A stretch of DNA of 64,000 bases from Chryseobacterium sp. G0162 (GTDB lineage: Bacteria > Bacteroidota > Bacteroidia > Flavobacteriales > Weeksellaceae). Made by a program: the position numbers and the translations under genes. The stretch lies in NCBI RefSeq assembly GCF_003815715.1, contig NZ_CP033922.1:4264001-4328000 (forward strand), in the 5' to 3' direction. The notes beneath the pieces were generated by a model that saw only the letters and a list, made by a program, of their open reading frames with translations, did no database searches and had not been told where the DNA came from. Positions 35,751 to 42,871 of this stretch are shown here, piece by piece; position 1 is the stretch's first letter; every line of letters starts with the position of its first letter.

Positions 35751-36551
35751 TTAAAAATCCATTACCGTATCCAGCCCACGTTTGAGTCCTTTAAAAGAAC
35801 CTACTTTTTCGATAGCGAGCAATGCTCCTTTTACATAAGGTTCTGCTCCGGAACCGGAATCATGACGTATGGTAAGCTTTTCATCTTTTAGTCCAAAGAT
35901 AGCCTCCACGGAAATGACAAAACCCGGCAATCGTACAGAATGTACCTGAACGTCGTCCAACGTTGCACCGCGGGTGGCTTTGTCGCCAACGAGTTCATCT
36001 TGTGAAATATGTACATTGGGCTTTTTAATCTGAGAAAGCCTATAGGCGAGTTCTCTTGCCGTGCCGCTGGGGCTGTCTATTTTGTCTTCATGGGCATAAT
36101 CTATAATTTCATAATTAGGCATGTATTTCGCAGCCATTTCCGAAAACTTCTGAAGAAGTACGACCGATATGGCAAAATTCCCGACAGCAAGTACGGAGGT
36201 GTCGTTATCGTTAGCCACGTCTTCAATTTCCTTTAAATCATCATTCGTTAATCCGGAAGTGCCAATCACTACTTTTTTTCCTCTCTTTAAGGCTGCAGTG
36301 ATATTCTTCTTACCTACTTCAGGTTTGGTATAATCCACCAGAACATCAAACTCAGTCTTGTCAAGGGCGGTCTCGATATCATCAAATATGGGGATGTCAC
36401 CACCTTCAATTCCAAGGACTTCTGAAAGATTTTCTCCATTGTGTTTTCTGGAAAGGGCTCCAACCAATTTCATTCCTTGATTTTTGCATACCCCTTTACT
36501 TAATGCAGATCCTGCCCAGCCGGTAGCCCCGGCAATAAATACTTTTATCAT
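35751..36551 (-). CDS. Dihydrodipicolinate reductase (DapB) family protein, atypical active site
   Basis: The protein has 266 residues. The nucleotide-binding motif is GATGWAG at 8-14 instead of the usual GxxGxMG. The family segments FDVLVDYTKPE, VIGTSGL, VGNFAISVVLL and DKIDSPSGTARELA are present. In the E. coli enzyme the active-site stretch reads AHHRHKVDAPSGTA; here it is YAHEDKIDSPSGTA, so the first of the two conserved His is Ala while the second His and the Lys remain. It may be a true DapB with altered chemistry or a paralogue acting on another substrate. No other lysine-pathway gene is nearby. Fold and cofactor class are secure; the lysine role is not. Confidence 0.78.
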   Translation of the reverse strand: MIKVFIAGATGWAGSALSKGVCKNQGMKLVGALSRKHNGENLSEVLGIEGGDIPIFDDIETALDKTEFDVLVDYTKPEVGKKNITAALKRGKKVVIGTSGLTNDDLKEIEDVANDNDTSVLAVGNFAISVVLLQKFSEMAAKYMPNYEIIDYAHEDKIDSPSGTARELAYRLSQIKKPNVHISQDELVGDKATRGATLDDVQVHSVRLPGFVISVEAIFGLKDEKLTIRHDSGSGAEPYVKGALLAIEKVGSFKGLKRGLDTVMDF

Positions 36552-36607
36552 TTTTCTTTGTTTTTAAATTTTTCCGTGTTCTTGCTTTTATTTTTGCTTC
36601 AATGTGA

Positions 36608-37120
36608 TCAGATCAACATCAAATCGTAGCGTTGTTCTTTTAAAGATTTACCAAACTCGGTAGAAGGTTTCTCCTCTGTCAGTCTAAAACCGTATTTTTT
36701 ATAAAGATGATGGGCTGCCAGTAAATCATCTGTTGTCCATAGATATACAGATTTATATTTCTTTTCTTTGGCGAACTCTACCAAAGCCAACATAAGCTGA
36801 TTGCCCAATCCTAAACCTCTGGTTTCTTCATCAAGATAGAAGTATCTAAGTTGAGCAGTCTGATTTTCCCGGTGCATTAATAGTAGAAAACCTACGATCT
36901 TATCATTTTTTTCACAAATCCAGACCCTGTCTAATAATGGGTCGTAGTTTTTATAAAATTCATATAATCCATAGCCTACATAGGTTTCGAAAGATACTCC
37001 ATAGTTGTATTCTTTGCCATACAATTTACCGTGACGATACATGATATATCCTAAGTCCCCAGGATTGATAGTGGTTCTGATTGATATTCCATTTGCTGTA
37101 ATTAGGGGCTCTTCCATCAT
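36608..37120 (-). CDS. GNAT family N-acetyltransferase
   Basis: The protein has 170 residues. The acetyl-CoA motif is LDEETRGLGLGNQLMLALVEFA (motif A, R/Q-x-x-G-x-G form), with VGFLLLMHRE before it and LWTTDDLLAAHHLYKKYGFRL after it. Translation is coupled to the MarR gene by an ATGA overlap (37117-37120). In many bacteria the same two domains are one HTH-GNAT protein; here they are separate. Substrate unknown. Confidence 0.9.
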   Translation of the reverse strand: MMEEPLITANGISIRTTINPGDLGYIMYRHGKLYGKEYNYGVSFETYVGYGLYEFYKNYDPLLDRVWICEKNDKIVGFLLLMHRENQTAQLRYFYLDEETRGLGLGNQLMLALVEFAKEKKYKSVYLWTTDDLLAAHHLYKKYGFRLTEEKPSTEFGKSLKEQRYDLMLI

Positions 37121-37551
37121 AAAATTCTTTTATTTAGTATATTTTGTATTTCATTCATTTTCTTGATGACTTTATTAAGTTCGTCCGGAGTGCAATGTCC
37201 AAAAATCTCCCTTATCTGTTGAGATGAAGCTTCGTTTAAAAGCTGAAACTCGGCCTTGCCTTCCTCTGTAAGTTCAAGATTTGTACTTCTTTTATCTTTT
37301 CCGGAGACTATTCTTCGGATGAGACCCTGCTTCTCGAAGTTTTTCAAAATTTTACTGAGGTATCCTTTATCAATACCCAGATAAGCTGCTATGTCAGAAG
37401 CAGGTTGGTTTGGATGATGATGCAGTTCGAATAAAATTCGTACTTCAGGAAGAGAGTATTTACTGTTCAGTATGTGACCATTCAAAAGTCCTATGATGTT
37501 GGTATAGAATCTGTTGAAAAATCTTATATCGCCTATTTGCTGAGAATTCAT
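37117..37551 (-). CDS. MarR family transcriptional regulator
   Basis: The protein has 144 residues. Winged-helix DNA-binding region: LPEVRILFELHHHPNQPASDIAAYLGIDKGYLSKILKNFEKQGLI, then the wing VSGKDKRSTNLELTEEGKAEF, dimerisation helices at both ends. It probably autoregulates the operon and controls the downstream acetyltransferase, whose start overlaps its stop by four bases. The region just upstream (37560-37620) has repeats of GTTGA/TCAAC words that could be the operator. Confidence 0.92.
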   Translation of the reverse strand: MNSQQIGDIRFFNRFYTNIIGLLNGHILNSKYSLPEVRILFELHHHPNQPASDIAAYLGIDKGYLSKILKNFEKQGLIRRIVSGKDKRSTNLELTEEGKAEFQLLNEASSQQIREIFGHCTPDELNKVIKKMNEIQNILNKRIL

Positions 37552-37569
37552 AGTACAAATATATAGAAA

Positions 37570-37608
37570 TAGTTGATTTTGACAACTATTATTGTTGAAA
37601 AAGTCAAC
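37570..37608. promoter_or_regulatory. Possible MarR operator
   Basis: ATAGTTGATTTTGACAACTAT (37568-37588) is an inverted repeat, ATAGTTG and CAACTAT, and GTCAACTAT recurs at 37604. It lies within about 55 bases of the MarR start, where autoregulatory sites are commonly found. The link to this regulator is inference. Confidence 0.5.
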
Positions 37609-37696
37609 TATTTTTATTTCATTGAAAACTTTTAAGTATTTATTTTTATGTTAATTATCTCTACTTATGCCTCAATACTAGAACCCCGCACTAGAA

Positions 37697-37797
37697 GTCC
37701 GCTGCGCAAAGTCTCCTGACTTTGAGCTGTTAAATAGATCCCTTTATACTTTATACTTTATACTTGCTCCGAAGTCAGGAGACTTCGGAGAGCGGAC
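37697..37797 (+). repeat. Nested-hairpin element, full copy c
   Basis: The cleanest full copy. CAAAGTC-TCCT-GACTTTG forms one hairpin and CCGAAGTC-AGGA-GACTTCGG a second; the loops TCCT and AGGA are complementary. Outer ends GTCCGCT (37697-37703) and AGCGGAC (37791-37797) pair as well, so the whole 101 bases can fold as one structure. Confidence 0.8.
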
Positions 37798-37932
37798 GAT
37801 TTAATTTCCATACATGGAACAGTCAGGTGAATGTATGCTTTGCTGTGTTCAATCTTGTAGTGGGTTGAATGTATTATGAATAACATATTTGATTTATTAT
37901 TACATTAGTACTGCGTTAATTTTAAATCAATT

Positions 37933-38853
37933 ATGAAAGCATTGGTCATTTCAGGAGGAGGGAGCAAAGGGGCTTTTGCAGGCGGGGTAGCTGAACATCT
38001 TATAGAACATAATAAAAACGACTATGAACTCTTTGTAGGAACTTCAACCGGAAGTCTTCTGATTCCTTTTCTGGCTCTTGGAGATATCCAAAGAATTAAA
38101 AAGTTGTATACCACCATCGAGCAGTCCGATATTTTTACGGTTTGTCCGTTTAAAATAACGAAGAAGAACGGTAAAGTAAAAGTAGGGATCAACCATCTGG
38201 GGATTATCAGGCAGTTTATAAAAAAACAAAAGACATTAGGAGACAGTACCAACCTCAGAAATCTTATCCGCAGTAGCTTTACAAAGCAGGATTTTGAAAA
38301 AATAAAAGAATTGAAAAAAGAAATTGTAGTCACAGTAGCCAACCTTACAACGCAGCAAATAGAGTATAAGTCTTCTAATGAACACCGTTATGAGGATTTC
38401 TGCGACTGGATCTGGGCTTCATCCAATATGGTTCCTTTGATGAGCTTATGCCAGAAAAACGGAAATGAGTATGCTGACGGAGGCTTTGGAAACCTTATCC
38501 CTTTACAGCACGCCCTGGAAAAAGGAGCATCATCCATAGATACCATTGTATTGCGGCTGGAAAAAACGTCATACAATAATCCACCTCTCCAGAATGTATT
38601 GGATGTTTTTGCTCGTACCACAGATTTTATGCTGAATCAGATTGCCAGTGACGATCTTATTATTTCACAGTTGGAAGCGGCAACCACCAATGTACATATC
38701 AATTTCTTTTTTATCAACAGGATACTTACCACCCATTCATTTATATTTGATAAAGAGGAGATGACGAAATGGTGGCAGGAAGGGCTGGAGCTTTTCCAAA
38801 CCACCGAATGCAAAAGTTTATTGTTAAAAGCGAAGCCTGCAGACCTTATTTAA
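37933..38853 (+). CDS. Patatin-like phospholipase
   Basis: The protein has 306 residues. Oxyanion-hole motif GGGSKG is at 8-13 and the nucleophile elbow GTSTG at 36-40 (Ser38). The catalytic Asp is in YADGGFGNLIPL. No signal peptide, so it acts in the cytoplasm or on the inner membrane face, or is an effector exported otherwise. Activity as an acyl hydrolase is likely; the lipid is unknown. Flanked by a nested-hairpin element upstream and a convergent gene downstream. Confidence 0.92.
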   Translation: MKALVISGGGSKGAFAGGVAEHLIEHNKNDYELFVGTSTGSLLIPFLALGDIQRIKKLYTTIEQSDIFTVCPFKITKKNGKVKVGINHLGIIRQFIKKQKTLGDSTNLRNLIRSSFTKQDFEKIKELKKEIVVTVANLTTQQIEYKSSNEHRYEDFCDWIWASSNMVPLMSLCQKNGNEYADGGFGNLIPLQHALEKGASSIDTIVLRLEKTSYNNPPLQNVLDVFARTTDFMLNQIASDDLIISQLEAATTNVHINFFFINRILTTHSFIFDKEEMTKWWQEGLELFQTTECKSLLLKAKPADLI

Positions 38854-38938
38854 ATGAATGATAAGGAGAGTTACAAATGCTGGTTGACTACGATTAACAA
38901 AAATGGTGGAAGCCGAAGAGCTAGATACAGATTGACAC

Positions 38939-40279
38939 CTATTGATCCGAAATTTTTATCTGATTCGGAAAATCCTGAGTGGCATAACGAACCTTGAGGT
39001 CAGGCAGCATTAAAACGGGTGGTTTTTTACCGGGCATGATTAATACCTGATCGATGGGACGGGCATCTGCCGGTGAATCTGCAACGAAAGCCTGAATGAG
39101 TCTTATACCTGATGCTGGCAGGAGGTTCTTAGGAACGGACATGGAATGTCTGTTCATCTTTAATAGCCATTCTGGGCGTCCATTGATAAGTTTAACTGGC
39201 GGATGAACTACCTGTAAATCTACAGCACCGGATAAAAGACCTGTAGTTAAAGGTTTACCCTGATTCAATAAAACGACTGATGTTTTCGGAGCTTTTAATG
39301 AGGCAATTTTGTATAGGTCAACGTCAGGTCTGTTCATTGGGATAGGGGATAGTCCGGCTTGATCAATCGTGAGAGGGTCTATGCCGGTTTTAGCTTTAAG
39401 AATAGCGGCCATTTTCAGATAAGGTTTTTCTTCGTTGAGAATAGGCCCTTCAGCGGCGTGGCGCTCGCCGACATACATAAGAATTTTGGCTTCCGGAAAA
39501 GCCTGCACAGCACGACGAATAAGATTGTCTGTCTGTTTCTCTTCACGCTCCTGAGCTGTATATCCCCGACCGGCTGTCTCGTAAGATACCGGGTGATAAC
39601 CCATTGCTAGCGATTGTCTTACGAAATCAGCGAAAATGGGATCATCAAAATAATAACCACTATAGAAATCACCTGCTCCTCTCACAACTCCATCTGCCGA
39701 CAGCTGATCCATTTTGCGGCGTTCTTCCTGATCATCTGCATACGGTCTCAAAGCTTCCATAGCAAGAATGGTATAGCCAAGCGGTTGTAAAGCTTGGGCC
39801 ACTTCAAGTCCGAAAGCACGTCCACGAGGATCCAGGTGATTCTCATTCAGAATAACGATACGGGTATGACGCGCACGCTTTACTATTTCATCGATGGCAT
39901 TAGCTCCTCTAGATAAACGCAGGTTCGCAATCTGTTCTTTGGGTACATGGAAGTCCGAACTTTTAGCCTTGTTGAATGTGGGTATTCCTGTCATTGTAGA
40001 CATCACCTGTGCCCATTGATCTACCACATCGGGATCATCAAGCTGATCCACACTTTCCACATTCAATCTTTTGAGCATACCGAATGAAGCCTCCAGATAC
40101 AACCCATGTGAAACATCATCAATAGATTTCTTATAAGCCACTAAAAGCGTATCGTTATCTATTTTCTTTATCGGAAGAACAGCAGTTGATTGTGCCGGGA
40201 TTATGGTAAAAGCAGATGTAGTAAGGATGGTCAATAAACTAAAGCGAAACGGTATTGCAGTTTTCACAGGGATAATCAT
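38939..40279 (-). CDS. Secreted EreA/ChaN-like (TraB superfamily) protein
   Basis: The protein has 446 residues with a signal-like N-terminus (about 30 residues ending TSAFTIIPAQS). The core has VILNENHLDPRGRAFGLEVAQAL, then ILAMEALRPY, and KILMYVGERHAAEGP, the spaced Asn/Glu-His and Gly-x-x-His pattern of the EreA/ChaN-like superfamily. These act as heme-binding or esterase-like proteins. The sequence is visibly less AT-rich than most neighbours and has many Arg and Ala, which may point to transfer from a higher-GC donor. Substrate unknown; call moderate. Confidence 0.65.
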   Translation of the reverse strand: MIIPVKTAIPFRFSLLTILTTSAFTIIPAQSTAVLPIKKIDNDTLLVAYKKSIDDVSHGLYLEASFGMLKRLNVESVDQLDDPDVVDQWAQVMSTMTGIPTFNKAKSSDFHVPKEQIANLRLSRGANAIDEIVKRARHTRIVILNENHLDPRGRAFGLEVAQALQPLGYTILAMEALRPYADDQEERRKMDQLSADGVVRGAGDFYSGYYFDDPIFADFVRQSLAMGYHPVSYETAGRGYTAQEREEKQTDNLIRRAVQAFPEAKILMYVGERHAAEGPILNEEKPYLKMAAILKAKTGIDPLTIDQAGLSPIPMNRPDVDLYKIASLKAPKTSVVLLNQGKPLTTGLLSGAVDLQVVHPPVKLINGRPEWLLKMNRHSMSVPKNLLPASGIRLIQAFVADSPADARPIDQVLIMPGKKPPVLMLPDLKVRYATQDFPNQIKISDQ

Positions 40280-40347
40280 TTTTTAATGATACAATTATAG
40301 TCAAAAAAACGATTAAGTTGAGTATTTGTTATATTATAGATTACAGA

Positions 40348-40601
40348 TTGACAGGAGTTCTATGCTGCGCAAAATATTACAGGTTTGGGGTAGCCAATAA
40401 GATTATTTCCTTTAAACGTACTTCAGGTCAAAAGACTTCAGCAGCAAAAACCCGATAGCAGATAACAGTTCTGAACAAGGAAAGGTGCAGAACCGTAGAG
40501 TAGAGCTGGTGAGAAAATAATGTCAAGCTTATAAGAATATAGCATTAGATATTCTTTACTTAAAAATCCCAACGAAAGCTGGGATTTTTTTGTTTTAATT
40601 T
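40348..40601 (+). pseudogene. OmpA 3'-end relic 1 with nested-hairpin element
   Basis: Bases about 40446-40520 encode KNPIADNSSEQGKVQNRRVE followed by LVRK and a stop. The OmpA gene ends KNPIADNSSEQGKAQNRRVE then LVKK. The match continues through ACGAAAGC to the terminator. A decayed nested-hairpin element (d) forms the 5' part (40360-40443). The whole stretch is repeated almost exactly at 41845-42097. Confidence 0.9.
40562..40592. terminator. Relic terminator beyond the VGINT-protein gene
   Basis: AAAAATCCCA and TGGGATTTTT close over ACGAAAGC. It lies about 170 bases downstream of the stop of the 290-residue protein on the minus strand and can terminate that transcript. Confidence 0.75.
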
Positions 40602-40762
40602 CAGATGTGAAAAATGAGGAAATTTTAAGCTGTAAATAAGATTATTTTCTTTACACTTGCCTCAAAGTTGAGATACTTTGGAGAACGCTGTGAATATAAG
40701 AAGCCTACATTGATCTGAAAGGATTGATATTTAGTGTTTTTAGAATCTTTGTGCGAAGAGCT

Positions 40763-41635
40763 TTACTGATCAACCGGGGAGGCTACAATATCTATGACTG
40801 ATCTTAAATCTGAATTGGCTGTACTGTTGGTTCCGAAAGTAGCGCGTACTCCTACCGGGTCAGAAGGATTCGCGTATACAAAACCACTGAAATTCATGGT
40901 ATAGGTGCCGGCATCCAAAACAAATTTCCGGCTGCCGTTCAGTTGAAATATTCCTACAACATAATTATTTCCTGAATTGGTAAAAGTTTCAGTGTCACGT
41001 ACTATATTTTGGTTACTGAACGTAGGTGAATCTGTTTTGGACAGGTAAACATTCAGTCCAAATAATTTAGAAGCACCATCCACAAGGGTCTGCCCGTTTG
41101 CTCTTAAAAGATTGGTGACCGGAACAGAAAAATAAACTTCAACGATAGATTTCCTGCTCAGCGTAAATTGCTGGGAAAACAAGGTGGCCTGAGTGGTACC
41201 GCTGGTACTAAGAACAGTTTCGGGGATCATGGTCCGGTTCAAAATATTACCACCCGCAACTATAGCCGGATCTCTCTGAAACATAGAAACCCACTGTCCG
41301 TTTGTTCCCAGGCTGGCATTAAATTCATAATAGCCTTTAGCCCTGACATTGATGGTCCGGTTTGTTGTTTCATTCACTGCCAACGGCTCTGTAACATATA
41401 CAATAGCTCCATCCTGTGTGCTGTTGTAGAGGTTGTCTTTTGCTTTCAATTGGTTACCGGTTACTCGTGGTGCAATAATGCCATCTGTTTTGGCAGCATC
41501 TTCTGCATAACCTGTTACATCTAGCGTAGCCTGTGGCGTGGTTGTGTTTACTCCTACCTGGCCGTACAGGTTATTGGCGACAGTAAATAATAAAAATGAC
41601 AGTGCAATTTTAACCGGCCTTAGTGTTTTTTTCAT
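40763..41635 (-). CDS. Secreted VGINT-family surface protein, 290 residues
   Basis: The signal peptide is MKKTLRPVKIALSFLLFTVANNLYGQ. The shared module follows: VGVNTTTPQATLDVTGY, DGIIAPRVTGNQLKAKD, STQDGAIVYVTEP, GYYEFNASLGTNGQWVSM. The C-terminal 170 residues are beta-rich and unlike the C-termini of the two paralogues (16747 and 49562). Extracellular location is likely, role unknown. The gene is bracketed by direct repeats of about 254 bases carrying OmpA-gene relics, so it lies in a 1.5-kb mobile or duplicated segment. Confidence 0.82.
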   Translation of the reverse strand: MKKTLRPVKIALSFLLFTVANNLYGQVGVNTTTPQATLDVTGYAEDAAKTDGIIAPRVTGNQLKAKDNLYNSTQDGAIVYVTEPLAVNETTNRTINVRAKGYYEFNASLGTNGQWVSMFQRDPAIVAGGNILNRTMIPETVLSTSGTTQATLFSQQFTLSRKSIVEVYFSVPVTNLLRANGQTLVDGASKLFGLNVYLSKTDSPTFSNQNIVRDTETFTNSGNNYVVGIFQLNGSRKFVLDAGTYTMNFSGFVYANPSDPVGVRATFGTNSTANSDLRSVIDIVASPVDQ

Positions 41636-41754
41636 AGTTCTGTATCTAGCGATTTATGTTGTTTCAAACAATCATGCAAAGCTATATGGAACCGGAAAAA
41701 ATAAGGTTGCTTATTTCATCGATAAACTTATTGGATTCATTACATTTTTTGATC

Positions 41755-41844
41755 TCGGCTGCGCAAAGTCTCCTGACTTTGAGCTGGTAAATAAGATGAC
41801 TCCCGCTATACTTGCTCCGAAGTCAGTATACTTCGAAGAGCGGG
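41755..41844 (+). repeat. Nested-hairpin element, copy f
   Basis: CTGCGCAAAGTCTCCTGACT, spacer, TATACTTGCTCCGAAGTCAG and a rearranged right arm (TATACTTCGAAGAGCGGG). The right half is bracketed by CCCGCT and AGCGGG. Confidence 0.65.
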
Positions 41845-42097
41845 TTGACAGGAGTTCTATGTTGCGCAAAATATTACAAGTTTGGGGTAGTCAATAAGAT
41901 TATTTCCTTTAAACGTACTTCAAGTCAAAAGGCTTTAGCAGCAAAAATCAGATAGCAGATAACAGTTCTGAATAAGGAGGGCACAAAACCGTAGGGTAGA
42001 GCTGATAAAAAAATAATGTAAAGCTTATAAGAATATAGAATTAGATATTCTTTACTTAAAAATCTCAACGAAAGCTGGGATTTTTTTGTTTTAATTT
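41845..42097 (+). pseudogene. OmpA 3'-end relic 2 with nested-hairpin element
   Basis: Direct repeat of 40348-40601, offset 1497 bases. It includes a decayed nested-hairpin element (g), then GCAGATAACAGTTCTGAATAA, where the reading frame is now broken by a stop (CAA to TAA), then the OmpA-type terminator. So this copy is more decayed in the coding part. Confidence 0.88.
42058..42087. terminator. Relic terminator beyond the 194-residue protein gene
   Basis: AATCTCA and TGGGATT (one G-U) over ACGAAAGC, with T-run on the plus and A-run on the minus side. It lies 126 bases beyond the minus-strand stop at 42213. Confidence 0.7.
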
Positions 42098-42196
42098 ATG
42101 TTGCGTAAACTTTCTCGACTTTGAGCTAGTAAATAAGATTATTACCTTTAAACTTACTCCAAAGTTAGTAGACTTCGGAGAGCAGGGGAACATAAA
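42095..42196 (+). repeat. Nested-hairpin element, copy h
   Basis: A decayed copy of the element (GTAAACTTTCTCGACTTTGA, then CTCCAAAGTTAGTAGACTTC). Its outermost bases TTTATGTT (42095-42102) and AACATAAA (42189-42196) pair perfectly but differ from the ends of other copies. Confidence 0.7.
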
Positions 42197-42212
42197 ATAT
42201 TTAGATTTATGT

Positions 42213-42797
42213 CTAGCGTTTTAAAGACCTAACCTTACTAATGAAATTTTCTATAGTATAAAATGTTTTTTTCATATTCGTTAATAAATTAAGGTCTTCA
42301 GAAAGATCAACTTTTTCAAAATATTTATAATATTCTAAAAAGTTTGGATTAATATGAGCTGAAACATTATTTCTGATATCTTCAATTCTATCATGTGACA
42401 AAATTGTTTTTTTTGAATTTCTTATAAGATCTCTTATTAGTTTAAACTCATCTTCAAGTTGGGGAAAATCTAGACTTATTCTTTTTAAAGTTAGATTTAG
42501 CTTATCTAGTGCAATTTTGGTTTCATAAAGAATTAATAGACCTCTTTTAATATTATGAATCTTTTCAAGATCATTCAGAGAATAAATTGATTTAAATACT
42601 AAAGAAAGTTCAAATTGAGATAATACTAGTATATACTGAAAGTTAGCAAATTCTATTTCAAAATCTTTAGCTAATTCAATTTTGTTTTTATGTAATATTC
42701 CATGTACAATATCATATGAAGTTAATATTTTATTCATTAATTGCAAATGTTCACTGGTGTGTTTAATATCATTGTTTAAATTATTAATATCTATCAT
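42213..42797 (-). CDS. Helical HEPN-like protein, last gene of AT-rich block
   Basis: The protein has 194 residues, is nearly all predicted helix, and I do not recognise a named family. The stretch RNNVSAH at 142-148 matches the R-x4-6-H catalytic motif of HEPN ribonucleases, and it is preceded by an acidic-hydrophobic helix (DRIEDI). It begins 74 bases after the TPR-HEPN gene on the minus strand, so cotranscription is likely. The block is strikingly AT-rich compared with flanking genes. HEPN assignment is inference from the motif and helical context; a neutral helical protein remains possible. Confidence 0.6.
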   Translation of the reverse strand: MIDINNLNNDIKHTSEHLQLMNKILTSYDIVHGILHKNKIELAKDFEIEFANFQYILVLSQFELSLVFKSIYSLNDLEKIHNIKRGLLILYETKIALDKLNLTLKRISLDFPQLEDEFKLIRDLIRNSKKTILSHDRIEDIRNNVSAHINPNFLEYYKYFEKVDLSEDLNLLTNMKKTFYTIENFISKVRSLKR

Positions 42798-42871
42798 TAA
42801 ATTATGGTTATGTATTTATTGTAAACTTAGACAACAAGAGTTTTTATTGGTATAGTAGATTAGTTAGTTAT

